Assembly: GCF_024505145.1 (NCBI RefSeq)
Contig: NZ_JANIAA010000015.1
Coordinates: 1-64,000, forward strand
DNA length: 64,000 nt
Direction: 5' to 3'
Origin: Streptomyces rugosispiralis
GTDB lineage: Bacteria; Actinomycetota; Actinomycetes; Streptomycetales; Streptomycetaceae
Shown: one piece after another, positions 8,203 through 18,977 of the stretch
How the letters are laid out: each line of letters starts with the position of its first letter
Numbering within the stretch: position 1 is the first letter of the stretch
The notes under the pieces: generated by a model
What the model saw: only the letters and a program-made list of their open reading frames with translations
Told to the model about the DNA's origin: nothing
Databases searched by the model: none
Position numbers and translations under genes: made by a program

Positions 8203-11016
8203 CTACACCGTCCCCGTGAGGCTGCTGTCGGAGAGCTTCGCGGGGAGGTCGCGGCGGCGCTTGACGTTCAGCTTGCGGTAGATGCGGGTCAGGTGCTGCT
8301 CCACCGTGCTGACGGTGACGAACAGCTTGGACGCGATCTCCCGGTTGGTGTTGCCGTGCGCGGCCAGCACCGCGATCCGCACCTCCGCCTCGGTCAGCGC
8401 CTCCACATCGCGCTGCGCCTCGGTCCCCGGGCCCGGCTGCGCGGCGGCCGCCGCGAGCTCGCCGGGGTCCGCGTGCCGGGGCATCAGCTCACGGCAGAGC
8501 GGATCGGCGCCGCAGGTCTTGGCCACGTGCCAGGCCTTGCGGACGAGCACCCGGCCCCGGTTGAAGTCGCCCAGCGAGCGGTACGCGCGGCCGAGTTCAC
8601 CGAGGGCGACGGCCAGCTGGACGCGGTCGTCGCCACCCTCCAGGATCTCCACGGCCTCCTTGAGCCGGGGCACCCGGCGCTTGAGCTCGTCGGTGCGGGC
8701 GAGCACGACCAGCAGCGCGCCGCGCAGCCGGGCGTCCTCCGGGCCCAGCCGCAACTGCTCCTCGGCCAGGGCGCGGGCGCGTGCCGGGTCGCCGAGGGCC
8801 AGCCAGGTCTCGGCGGCGTCCAGCCGCCAGGGGCTCAGCAGCGGGATGTCCATCCGCCAGGCGGCCATCAGCTCACCGGCGGCCGTGAAGTCGCCGAGCG
8901 CGGCGTGGTAGCGGCCGGTGGCCAGGTGGCAGCGGCCTCTGGCGCGCAGGTAGAAGAGCCCGGGGAGGGTCTGGAAGAGCTCCTCGGGCAGGGGTTGTTC
9001 GAGCAGCGCCATGGCCTCGTCGTAGTGGCCCATCCCGGTCTCGGCCTGGATCAGGGTGGACAGCAGCAGTCCGATGCCCACACCCCAGCCCTGGACCGAG
9101 ATCCGTGACATCGCGGTGCGCGCCTGGTGCGCGGCGACCTGCAGATCGCCCTGGCGCAGCGCGATTTCGGCCCGTACGGCGGACAGCAGCGCCTGCCAGG
9201 TGGGCACGCGGCGGGAGGAGCATTCGCCCTGCAGCCGCTCGCACCAGGACAGGGCGAGGTCGAGCCGGCCGGCCAGCACGAGTGCCATCAGCGCCACGGC
9301 CAGCGGCTGGAGGGTGCTGTCGCTCAGGTGGTAGCGCTGCAGCACCCGCTCGGCCTCGATGACGGCGCGGTCGGCCTGGCCCTCGGTGAGCACGGCGGAC
9401 ATGGTGGCGGCGGCGTGGGCGTGGGCCAGGTCGGCCATGTCGCGCGGGGCTCCGGCGGTGGTCCCGGTGGCGCCGGTCCCGACGGTGGGGAGGCGGTCGC
9501 GCAGCGGGGGGCTGAGCATGGTCAGCCACTGGGCGGAGGCGGAGACGGCGGCGGTCATCGCGCAGTCGTCACCGGTGGCGGCCGAGCGGGCCAGCGCGGA
9601 AACGGCGCCGGCCGCCGCGTCCAGCCGTCCCGACCAGGCGAGGTAGGACGTGATCGGAGCGACGTCGCGCGGGGCGAGCCGGCCCCGCTCGGCGTCCTCG
9701 GTGAGCTCCGGCAGATGGCTTTCGGCGGTGGCCGGGCCGATCCGCCACGCGACGCTGACCAGGCGGGCCTTGAGCGCGGTGCGCTCGGAGCCGGGCGCGC
9801 AGGCGTGGTGGGCGCATTCGAGGCAGCGCAGCGCGAACTCCAACTCCTCCTCGACCAGGGCGAATTCGGCGGCCTCGCGGAGAACGGGGACGGTCCAGCG
9901 CTCGGCGTCCTGCCGGGCGGAGACCAACTGCCGGGCCACGTCGAGCGCGGAGGCGCCGTCGGCGTGCAGCAGCCGGGCGGCGCGGGCGTGCAGCGCGCCG
10001 CGTGCGGTGGCGGGGGTCGCGTCGAGCACTGCGGTACGGGCCACCTCGTCGCGGAAGGCGTTGTGCTCCAGGATGGCGCACTGGTGCAGGTCCTGGACGC
10101 CCTGCTGGACCGTGCTGGCGCTGAGGTCCAGGAGCTGGCCGAGCAGCCGCGGGGAGCGGGCGTCGCCGAGGACGGCCACCCCGCGGGCGATCCGCAGCAC
10201 CTCGGGCTCGCCGCGGTGCAGACAGCCGAGAACGGCGTGGGCGAACGCCTCGCCGGGCGCGGGGCGCTGCTGGGCCTCGCCGTGCTCGCCGACGGTCCGC
10301 CAGTCCTCCAGCAGGGCGCGCAGCAGCAGCGGGTTGCCGCCGGAGACGCGGTGGCATTCGGGGGCGAGGCGGGCGGCGACGGTGGCGGACAGGGTGCCGG
10401 AGAGCGCCTCGGCGACGCCCGACTCGGTGAGCATGTGCAGCCGCATGCGCACGCAGTTGGGCTGACGGAGCAGTTCGGCGTGGAAGGTGAACTGTTCCTG
10501 GCGAAGTCGGGGGGATTCGGTGAGGACGATGAGAACCTTCGCCTGACGCACCCGCCGGGCCAGATGAAGCAGGAATTGCAGGGACTGGTCGTCGCCGCAG
10601 TGCACATCGTCGACAAGGACGACAAGTGTGCGATCGTCGACCATCCGCAGCAACGCCGAGGAAATCTGGGACATCACGTGCATGCGCCCCGCGGCGGTGC
10701 TTTCCAGCGCGTTTCCGTCAAGCAGCGCGATCACTTCGGATCGCACATCGGCGGACATCGCACCGCTATCGAAAATCTTTCGGACAATTCCGAAGGGAAG
10801 GTCCCGCTCGGCCCGCGAACCGGTCGCTTCCAGGAGCAACGCACCGCTTTCGATGGCCTGTTCGGCAAAGGTGTTCAGCAGTGTGGTCTTGCCACTGGCC
10901 ACCGCACCGCTGACAAGTGCCAGCCGACCCCGGCCCTGCGTCGCGCCGCGCAGCATTTCACGCAGCGCGGAGAGGTGGTTCTCCCATTCGAAGAGGTTCG
11001 CAGGCAAAGAATTCAT
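8203..11016 (-). CDS. LAL-family LuxR transcriptional activator (probable pathway regulator)
   Basis: A 937-residue large ATP-binding LuxR regulator. The N-terminal AAA/NACHT-like ATPase has a Walker A at residues 37-45 (GAVASGKTT) and a Walker B 'LVVLVDDVHCGD'. A long helical TPR-like middle follows, then a C-terminal LuxR HTH ('LTEAEVRIAVLAAHGNTNRE', 'VSTVEQHLTRIYRKL'). Proteins of this architecture are the usual pathway-specific activators of macrolide and polyene PKS clusters. Its position between the PKS and a type II thioesterase, all on the minus strand, supports that role. The ATG at 11016 sits directly against a G-rich Shine-Dalgarno; a TTG three codons later is better spaced. Candidate target motifs are at 3205-3255 and 12008-12031. 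Confidence 0.93.
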   Translation of the reverse strand: MNSLPANLFEWENHLSALREMLRGATQGRGRLALVSGAVASGKTTLLNTFAEQAIESGALLLEATGSRAERDLPFGIVRKIFDSGAMSADVRSEVIALLDGNALESTAAGRMHVMSQISSALLRMVDDRTLVVLVDDVHCGDDQSLQFLLHLARRVRQAKVLIVLTESPRLRQEQFTFHAELLRQPNCVRMRLHMLTESGVAEALSGTLSATVAARLAPECHRVSGGNPLLLRALLEDWRTVGEHGEAQQRPAPGEAFAHAVLGCLHRGEPEVLRIARGVAVLGDARSPRLLGQLLDLSASTVQQGVQDLHQCAILEHNAFRDEVARTAVLDATPATARGALHARAARLLHADGASALDVARQLVSARQDAERWTVPVLREAAEFALVEEELEFALRCLECAHHACAPGSERTALKARLVSVAWRIGPATAESHLPELTEDAERGRLAPRDVAPITSYLAWSGRLDAAAGAVSALARSAATGDDCAMTAAVSASAQWLTMLSPPLRDRLPTVGTGATGTTAGAPRDMADLAHAHAAATMSAVLTEGQADRAVIEAERVLQRYHLSDSTLQPLAVALMALVLAGRLDLALSWCERLQGECSSRRVPTWQALLSAVRAEIALRQGDLQVAAHQARTAMSRISVQGWGVGIGLLLSTLIQAETGMGHYDEAMALLEQPLPEELFQTLPGLFYLRARGRCHLATGRYHAALGDFTAAGELMAAWRMDIPLLSPWRLDAAETWLALGDPARARALAEEQLRLGPEDARLRGALLVVLARTDELKRRVPRLKEAVEILEGGDDRVQLAVALGELGRAYRSLGDFNRGRVLVRKAWHVAKTCGADPLCRELMPRHADPGELAAAAAQPGPGTEAQRDVEALTEAEVRIAVLAAHGNTNREIASKLFVTVSTVEQHLTRIYRKLNVKRRRDLPAKLSDSSLTGTV

Positions 11017-11121
11017 CCCCCGATGAAGCCACGTGATGCCCCCAGCGGACCGCCGGAGGCATCGAGCGTGACGAGTGGTGTTTTCCAGAGCGTCGGGCAG
11101 GTACCTGATGAGGCGGACGAC

Positions 11122-11883
11122 TCAGGGTCTCGACCCCGAAAGCGCCTCCGCGACGAGACTCATAATCGGCCCTTGATGCCCGGCCAAGAAGAAGTGGCCC
11201 CCCGGGAACACCCGGATATGACACGCGCCGGTGGTGTGCGACCGCCAGGCCTCCGCCTCCTCGAGGCTGGTCCTGGGGTCGTTGTCGCCGGTCAGCACGG
11301 TGATCGGCGAGCGGACGGCGGCGCCGGGCACCGAGCGGTAGGTCTCGATCGCCTTGTAGTCACCGCGAATCGCCGGCATCGCCATGCGCAGGATCTCCTC
11401 ATTTCCGAGGACGCGGGAATCGGTGCCGCTCAGCAGCTTCATCTCGCGTACGACGCCGTCGTCATCGCGCCGGTGCACATTCTCGTCGCGGTAACGGGAC
11501 GGCGCCCGGCGGCCGGAGGCGAAGAGGGCGAGCGCGGAGAACTCCGGATCGGCCTCCTCCAGCCGGCGGGCCACCTCGAACGCGAGAACGGCGCCCATGC
11601 TGTGCCCGAAGAAGACGACCGGGAGATCGAGCCAGGGCTTCAACTCCGCGGCGATGGTGTCGGCGTACTCGTCGATGTTCTCGATCAGCGCGTCCTGCCG
11701 CCGGTCCTGACGCCCCGGATACTGCACGCAAAGGACATCGGCGGACGACGAAAGCGTTTGGGACATCGGGAAGAAGAACGACGCCGAACCCCCGGCATGG
11801 GGCAGACAGACCAGACGGGCGCGACTCTCTGGCATCGGATGGAATCGTCGTATCCAGACGCTGTCTTCTCGCTGTGCACCCAT
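11122..11883 (-). CDS. Type II (editing) thioesterase of the PKS cluster
   Basis: An alpha/beta hydrolase of 253 residues, the normal size for TEII. It has the oxyanion region 'LVCLPHAGGSASFF', nucleophile elbow GHSMG, a catalytic Asp in 'TGDNDPRTS' and a His in 'FPGGHFFLAGHQ'. Such enzymes remove aberrant acyl groups from carrier proteins of PKS or NRPS lines, or release starters. It reads in the same direction as the LAL gene, 105 bp upstream of it. The start is taken at the ATG at 11883; upstream in-frame codons exist but do not fit the family's length. A 15-bp palindrome (12017-12031) lies about 130 bp upstream. Confidence 0.92.
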   Translation of the reverse strand: MGAQREDSVWIRRFHPMPESRARLVCLPHAGGSASFFFPMSQTLSSSADVLCVQYPGRQDRRQDALIENIDEYADTIAAELKPWLDLPVVFFGHSMGAVLAFEVARRLEEADPEFSALALFASGRRAPSRYRDENVHRRDDDGVVREMKLLSGTDSRVLGNEEILRMAMPAIRGDYKAIETYRSVPGAAVRSPITVLTGDNDPRTSLEEAEAWRSHTTGACHIRVFPGGHFFLAGHQGPIMSLVAEALSGSRP

Positions 11884-12007
11884 GCGTAGGGAAAGTCTTT
11901 CACTCGTCAAGCAAAATGTGGGGGACAGACGGCAGAGCGTACCGGGCACGCATCCGAGGACGCATCGGCACAGCACTGCCCCTTCATGATTAACACGCCC
12001 AATGATG

Positions 12008-12031
12008 TAGGGGGCACCCCTAGTCTAGGGG
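12008..12031 (-). promoter_or_regulatory. Double palindrome, candidate LuxR-type operator
   Basis: Two overlapping dyads are visible: TAGGGG-GCA-CCCCTA (12008-12022) and a perfect CCCCTAG-T-CTAGGGG (12017-12031). They lie between the divergently oriented ends of the thioesterase (start 11883) and the FUSC gene (stop 12064), so they would serve the thioesterase. The core resembles the repeats upstream of the PKS, which fits control by the LAL regulator (inference). Confidence 0.5.
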
Positions 12032-12063
12032 GATTCTTCTTGACTGGGGTCACGGGGCGTGCG

Positions 12064-14139
12064 TTACTTCCGTGCGCCCTTGTTGAGCGCCTCCACCAGA
12101 TCGTCCAGGGCGTCGACGAGTTGCTCCGCGTCGCGCAGCGCCACCCCCGGACGGTCCCCGGACCGCTGCCGCCACCGCTCCAGCGACTGGTGCACCGGCG
12201 ACCAGTTGAGCGGCCGCCGCTCCCGTACCGCCTTCACCGCCTCGGGCAGCGCCTGCCGCAGTGCCGCGGCGAAGTCCCCGGCCTCCTCCGACGGCGGCGC
12301 GTCCCGCTCCGGCAGATGTGCCTCCAGCAACATGGCGACCCGGCCCATCATGGACAGCGCCGTCTGCGCGGCTCGCGCGGCGGGCCGCGACAGCCCGCGG
12401 TGGCGCACCGGCTCCCGGTGCGCCTGGGTCTCGCTCTGCTCCCACGCCGCCCGCGCCGCGCGGGCGTCCAGCAGGGCGTCCCGCACCTGGCGGGGGCGGC
12501 GTTCGGCGGGCCGGGCGTACGCGTCGAAGACGGCGGTGGCGAAGGCGCCGTTGGCGGCCAGCCAGTCCGCGAGCCGGTCCCGCAGCCGCGGCGTCTCCCA
12601 GGCGGGGAAGACCGCGTACGCGACCATCGCCAGCACCCCGCCCAGCAGCGTCAGCGCCACCCGCGCCTGCACGGTCTGATGCCACGCCTCGCCCGCGACG
12701 CTGAGCAGGAAGACCACATACGCGCTCACGCACGCGGAGGTCACGATGAAACCGGTGCGCAGCAGCAGATACATCGACAGGACGGCCAGCACGGCCAGCG
12801 CGGCGCTCAGATACGAGCCGGGGTGGACCAGCGCCACCACCCCGCCGCCGACCAGCACCCCGGCCAGGGTGCCCAGGAAGCGGGCGACACCGCGGGAGTA
12901 GGTCTGGGCGAAGTCCGGCCGCAGGACCATGGTGGAGGTCAGCGGCGCCCAGTAGGAGTGGCCCAGCGGCAGCGTCGTGCTCAGCAGATAGCCGCTGACG
13001 CTGACCGCGCACAGCCGCACCGCGTGGCGCAGCACCGGCGAGGACCAGCGGGCCTCGCGGTGGACGGCGCGCAGCGCCACGGCGGCGGTGCCCCCGATAC
13101 CGGGGCGGGGCAGGAAGCGGTGCACCATCCGGCCCTCGGCGGACACCTCCTCCACCGGCTCGTCGGACGCCTCCACCACGTCCGCCACCAGCGAGAAGAG
13201 CCGCAGCGCGGCACGGCGGGCGGCACCGGTCAGCCTGGGCCCGTCCGCCGGCATCCGCAGCACGGCCATGGCGTCGGAGGGCACCCGCACCGGTGTGCCG
13301 CGGCGGATGGCGTGGGCCACCGCGTCCAGTACGGTGCCGGTGGCGGCGAGCAGTTCCCGCACCCGGTCGCGCTCGGGCCCCTCCTCGGGGGCGCCGACCA
13401 CCGGATCGGCGAGCGAGGCGAGCACCGGGCGGATCCGCTCGGCCAGCAGCCGGTAGCCGCTCAGCTGGCGGGGCCGCCGCCGGGCCTGACGGGGTGTCAC
13501 GGCGGCGGCACTGCGGGCGTCCATCAGCGGTTTGGGGTCGAAGGGCGCCACCGGATCGTGGCGCAGCCTGCGGGCGTAGTCAGCCACGCCGGCGAGCGCG
13601 TCGGCGAGGGCGTCGCGCTGCACGCCCCATGGCCGCACCGGGAAGAGCACGATCAGCGCGGCCTGCACCACACCGCCGAGCCCGACCAGCAGGGCGTGCC
13701 CCAGGGCGCCCGTGACCGAGGTCGGGAGGGTGACCGTGATCAGCATGACGGCCACCATCTGGGTGGAGACCAGCCCGGAGACCGGGCCGACCGCCCACGA
13801 CATGCCCGTCATCAGCGTCCACACGGAGAGCATGAGGACGAAGGTGAGGGTGTGGGCGGCGGCCAGATAGCCGAGGAAGGTGCTCACCGCGAGACCGCTC
13901 GCGGCGGCCAGGGCCAGCCAGGGGCGGGGGCGCCAGCTGCGCTGGAAGGTGGCGATCCCGGCGGAGAAGGCGCCGAAGGCCGCCGAGACGGCGAGCGTCG
14001 GCGAGCCCAGCCACAGCGCCACCCCGACGACGAGCGCGACCCCGCACGCGCCGCGGATCGCGACCAGCGGCTCGGTCCTGGTCCGCTCGATCGCGAGGCC
14101 CGTCCGGGCGGTCTCCTTCAACGCGTGCGACCAGGTCAT
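12064..14139 (-). CDS. FUSC-family (YccS/aromatic acid exporter-like) membrane protein
   Basis: A 691-residue protein with two blocks of about six transmembrane helices each (roughly residues 25-165 and 340-485), separated and followed by long Arg/Ala-rich cytoplasmic helical regions. This duplicated layout is typical of the fusaric acid resistance/YccS family. Members are proposed to be efflux components for aromatic or hydroxylated acids; the substrate here cannot be told. It lies just beyond the thioesterase in a separate unit. It could be a cluster exporter, but it is also a common Streptomyces core gene. Confidence 0.85.
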   Translation of the reverse strand: MTWSHALKETARTGLAIERTRTEPLVAIRGACGVALVVGVALWLGSPTLAVSAAFGAFSAGIATFQRSWRPRPWLALAAASGLAVSTFLGYLAAAHTLTFVLMLSVWTLMTGMSWAVGPVSGLVSTQMVAVMLITVTLPTSVTGALGHALLVGLGGVVQAALIVLFPVRPWGVQRDALADALAGVADYARRLRHDPVAPFDPKPLMDARSAAAVTPRQARRRPRQLSGYRLLAERIRPVLASLADPVVGAPEEGPERDRVRELLAATGTVLDAVAHAIRRGTPVRVPSDAMAVLRMPADGPRLTGAARRAALRLFSLVADVVEASDEPVEEVSAEGRMVHRFLPRPGIGGTAAVALRAVHREARWSSPVLRHAVRLCAVSVSGYLLSTTLPLGHSYWAPLTSTMVLRPDFAQTYSRGVARFLGTLAGVLVGGGVVALVHPGSYLSAALAVLAVLSMYLLLRTGFIVTSACVSAYVVFLLSVAGEAWHQTVQARVALTLLGGVLAMVAYAVFPAWETPRLRDRLADWLAANGAFATAVFDAYARPAERRPRQVRDALLDARAARAAWEQSETQAHREPVRHRGLSRPAARAAQTALSMMGRVAMLLEAHLPERDAPPSEEAGDFAAALRQALPEAVKAVRERRPLNWSPVHQSLERWRQRSGDRPGVALRDAEQLVDALDDLVEALNKGARK

Positions 14140-14392
14140 ACGGCGAGACTACGGGGTGGCCCCGGGAGAACTGAACCACCCGTTCCGGTCTCCGGGCGTC
14201 GCCTCCGGAGACCCCCACCACATCCATGCCGTCCCCTCACCTGCCGTGAGCCGGCCATCCACGACGGGCCGACATCTGGAAACGCGGCCCGGTTTGTATG
14301 TACGTGCACTCATGAGTCTCCGTATTGTTCCCTCCAGCCTGGCAGCGGCTGATGAGGGTGATGCGCGGCGCAAGCCGTACTGGAGGGGGAAG

Positions 14393-14824
14393 ATGGGTTC
14401 GTTCGAGGAGGAATGGGCGCGTCTCAAGGATGGTGCCGCGGGCGGGCCCGGGATGCGGCTGGCGAGCGCCGGGGACGGCGGCGCCGAGGGGGGCGTGAAG
14501 TCCAGCAAGACCGCGTGGACGGCGGCGGGCAGCGCCGTCGGGGGCCTGTGCAGCAACGCGAAGAAGGTGCTGACCTCCCTCGAGACCGGCCAGCACGGTC
14601 TTGCCACCGACGGAGAGGTGGAGACCGCGGCGGCGCAGTCCGAGGTCTACCAGAGCTGGAAGACGTACCTGGACAAGCTGTCCGGGCGATGCACCACCTT
14701 GCAGGGCAACCTGGAGCGGGCGGGCAAGGACCTGCTCCTCACCGACGAGAACGTCAAGGGCCTTTTCGTGGAGCTGGGAAAGCAGTACCGCGACACCCCG
14801 GCCGTCGGCGGCGAGGGAAAGTGA
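14393..14824 (+). CDS. WXG100/ESX-like small helical protein
   Basis: A 143-residue helical protein with a Gly/Ala-rich N-terminal third and then a helical hairpin ('TAWTAAGSAVGGLCSNAKK', 'SEVYQSWKTYLDKLSGRC'). The Trp lies between two helices, like the WXG100 fold, although no strict WXG is seen. There is a strong ribosome binding site (GGAGGGGG) 5 nt before the ATG at 14393. It is followed after 8 bp by the DUF1023 hydrolase gene, whose own N-terminus has a similar helical segment. The pair resembles type VII secretion substrate/partner modules found across Streptomyces. The function is inferred. Confidence 0.7.
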   Translation: MGSFEEEWARLKDGAAGGPGMRLASAGDGGAEGGVKSSKTAWTAAGSAVGGLCSNAKKVLTSLETGQHGLATDGEVETAAAQSEVYQSWKTYLDKLSGRCTTLQGNLERAGKDLLLTDENVKGLFVELGKQYRDTPAVGGEGK

Positions 14825-14832
14825 CCTGAGCC

Positions 14833-16653
14833 ATGGACATCGATGCGCTGAAGACGCTCAAGCTGCACGAGTTCGAGGAAGCGGCGACCGGCTACCGCTC
14901 GGTCAGCGACATGGGGAGCGAGGCGAAGGACGCGCTGGAGCAGCGGATCACCGTCCAGATGCGGAAGGCGCTGAAGGGGGAGGCAGTCGATGCCGCGGTC
15001 GTCCAACTGCGCGAGGTGGCGAAGGACTTCCATTACGTGCAGGTCGAGTGCGGCCTGATCGGCACAGCCCTGAAAGCCTTCGCGGCGGACATGCGCCCGG
15101 CGCAGGACAAACTGAAGCGGGCGCTGTCGGAGGCGGCCGAGCACAAGTTCACGGTGGGCGCCGATGGCTCGGTGGCCTATCCGGCGGCCGGTGAGAACCC
15201 GGGCGGTTCCCCGCCGCAGCCCGGTTCGGCCAGCGGCACCCTGTCCGAGCAGGTCCGGGCGATCCAGCGCCAGGCGGGCAACTTCGACCCGAACCCGAAC
15301 TACGCGATAGCCCAGGGCATCGCCAACCGCATCGCGGAGGCCCTGAAGGAGGCCACGGACGCGGACCAGAAGTGGGCGCCGCAGTTGCGCAAGCTCAAGG
15401 CGGACGACGACCTGGTCGTGTCCGCCGAGGACTGGGCGGACGCGGGGAAGGACACGGAGGGCGTCCGCAGGGCGGGCCAGGACTATCTGGACTCCCTGCC
15501 GCAGCCCCCGAAGGACGGCAGCCCGAAGGCCAACGCGGACTGGTGGAAGGGGCTCGACCCCGAACAGCAGGCGGCCTGGACCGCGCTCCAGCCGAACACC
15601 GTCGGCGGGCTCGATGGCCTGCCCGCCACGGCTCGGGACGAGGCCAATCGCATCGTCCTCGACGAGAAGCGGGGCCAGTACCAGACGCAGCTGAACGGGA
15701 TCCCCAAGCCGCCCGCGAACGAGTGGACGTGGATCACCGCGGGCATGTTCCCCTCCAAGGTGCACACCGACGAGTGGATGGAGTGGGACAAGAAGTACGG
15801 CGACCAGTACCGGCACCTGGAGTCATCCCTCAAGGGCATGAACGCCATCCAGACCCGGTTCGACCAGACCGGCAAGGGCGGCTTGCCCGAGGCGTATCTA
15901 CTCGGCTTCAGTCCGGAGGGCAACGGCCGGGCCATCGTGGCCAACGGCAACCCGGACACCGCTCGGCACCAGGCGGTGTACGTGCCCGGCACGACGTCGA
16001 ACCTGGGCAGTATCGGCGGCAACGTCGACCGGATGACCGAACTGTGGCGCCAGACACAGCAGGCGACACCGGATGCCTCCGTGTCGACCATCACCTGGCT
16101 CGGCTACGACGCCCCGCAGAGCATCGTCAAAGATGCCCCGTTCGAGCACTACGCCTACGACGGAGCGCCCGCTTACCGGAAGTTCATGGACGGTCTCGAC
16201 GCCTCGTACAGTGGCTCCGGCGAGCCGCACCGCACGGCCATCGGGCACTCCTACGGCACCACCCTCATCGGGGCAGCGGCCCAGACGGGCGACCTCAACG
16301 CGGATGATGTGGTCTTCGCCGGGAGCCCAGGGGTAAAGGTAGGTTCGGCCCATGAGATGGACGTTCCGAAAGGGCACGTGTGGAACGAGGAAGCGGACGG
16401 GGACAAGGTCCCGGACATCGGCCGCTGGGGTCACGGCGGCAGTCAGTGGAAGATGGGCGGCGGCGTATTCCTCATCCCCAGCGACGATGCCTTCGGCGCG
16501 CACCAGATGAACACGCACGCCGAGGGCAGCGGCCCCCAAGCGACCACGGGATCGGAAGGCCACAGTGAGTACTGGAACAAGGGCACGACCGCGCTGAAGA
16601 ACCAAGCGTTGGTCGTGGTCGGCGAGTACGGCGACGTCACCGCTCCCCGGTAA
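14833..16653 (+). CDS. DUF1023 alpha/beta hydrolase with N-terminal ESX-like helical domain
   Basis: A 606-residue protein. Residues 1-110 are helical and charged ('EFEEAATGYRSVSDMGSEAK'), followed by a long helical linker. The C-terminal part from about 350 is a DUF1023 alpha/beta hydrolase with nucleophile Ser473 in AIGHSYGTTLIG and a candidate catalytic His near 'SEGHSEYWNKG'. There is no Sec signal peptide, so export, if any, would be by a type VII route. It sits 8 bp after the WXG-like gene and is followed by a lipoprotein gene. The three may form an exported hydrolase with its helper and a surface lipoprotein (inference). The substrate is unknown. Confidence 0.8.
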   Translation: MDIDALKTLKLHEFEEAATGYRSVSDMGSEAKDALEQRITVQMRKALKGEAVDAAVVQLREVAKDFHYVQVECGLIGTALKAFAADMRPAQDKLKRALSEAAEHKFTVGADGSVAYPAAGENPGGSPPQPGSASGTLSEQVRAIQRQAGNFDPNPNYAIAQGIANRIAEALKEATDADQKWAPQLRKLKADDDLVVSAEDWADAGKDTEGVRRAGQDYLDSLPQPPKDGSPKANADWWKGLDPEQQAAWTALQPNTVGGLDGLPATARDEANRIVLDEKRGQYQTQLNGIPKPPANEWTWITAGMFPSKVHTDEWMEWDKKYGDQYRHLESSLKGMNAIQTRFDQTGKGGLPEAYLLGFSPEGNGRAIVANGNPDTARHQAVYVPGTTSNLGSIGGNVDRMTELWRQTQQATPDASVSTITWLGYDAPQSIVKDAPFEHYAYDGAPAYRKFMDGLDASYSGSGEPHRTAIGHSYGTTLIGAAAQTGDLNADDVVFAGSPGVKVGSAHEMDVPKGHVWNEEADGDKVPDIGRWGHGGSQWKMGGGVFLIPSDDAFGAHQMNTHAEGSGPQATTGSEGHSEYWNKGTTALKNQALVVVGEYGDVTAPR

Positions 16654-16723
16654 CGAATCACACCCAGGCGCGCAAACACCCACCGGCCCACCGTCGACCT
16701 GCCGAACAACACCAAGGACTCGC

Positions 16724-17326
16724 ATGCTCCGCGCACCGCTCCCCACCTCTCATCGGCGTCGCACGGGCAGTGCCGTGTTCCCTCTCGTATTGACCGGCCT
16801 TCTTCTCAGTGGATGCGGCATGACTGACGACGACACCTCGGAATCTCCCACCACCAATACCAGCGAGTCGGGCGACTCGGCCTCACGGATTCCCCACGCG
16901 GGCACGGCCGGCACCGACGAGGCGGTTGCCGCCGTGAAAGCGATCTCCAGCCAGATCTACGACTTCATCGGCGTGCCCGGTACAGCATCCCAACCCGGGC
17001 CCGGTGTCAAGGCGTGTTCCGGCAAGGACCCGGACAAGTACTTCCAGGTCTACCACCCGTGGAACTTCAAGCCCAAGTCCGGCGCGGACAACGACGTCGC
17101 CATGAGGAACCTCAAGGAGAAACTCGGTACGGGCGATTGGGTGATCAAGAGTTCTTACCGCGACAACAGTGCGAACAAGAACCTCAACATCGTCGCCGAC
17201 AACGACTCCAAGAAGATGAGTGTCTGGATCGTCGGGTACAGCAAGCGTGACACCCCGAGCATCGGCATCGAAGTCACCTCGGGCTGCTACCAAGTCTCCG
17301 AGGGAGAGACCATCGAGCACTCCTAG
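16724..17326 (+). CDS. Lipoprotein of unknown function
   Basis: A 200-residue lipoprotein. The signal peptide ends in lipobox LLLSGC (Cys at about residue 31). A Ser/Thr/Asp-rich spacer and a compact domain follow, with two further cysteines ('VKACSGKDPDKYFQVYHPW' and 'EVTSGCYQ') that could form a disulfide. I do not recognise the domain. It reads in the same direction as the DUF1023 gene, 70 bp downstream, and may act with it at the cell surface, possibly as a protective partner. This is speculative. Confidence 0.78.
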   Translation: MLRAPLPTSHRRRTGSAVFPLVLTGLLLSGCGMTDDDTSESPTTNTSESGDSASRIPHAGTAGTDEAVAAVKAISSQIYDFIGVPGTASQPGPGVKACSGKDPDKYFQVYHPWNFKPKSGADNDVAMRNLKEKLGTGDWVIKSSYRDNSANKNLNIVADNDSKKMSVWIVGYSKRDTPSIGIEVTSGCYQVSEGETIEHS

Positions 17327-17452
17327 CCCCATTACACCGCCTCCGGCGACTCGGCGAGGCCGTGGACGCGGAAGGTGCCCCCCGCCCGCCCCTGACGGGC
17401 TGGGGCGAGGGGCGTACGCGGCCCATGAGGGCCGGGCCGATCGGACGTACGG

Positions 17453-18949
<1,497 letters not shown>

Positions 18950-18977
18950 GGGTGCGGAGCCTTTCTGTCGAAAAACG

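Noticed and set aside
9127..11889. A 920-codon plus-strand frame opposite the LAL regulator
   Set aside because: It has no domain-like sequence, and the minus strand has Walker and LuxR HTH motifs.
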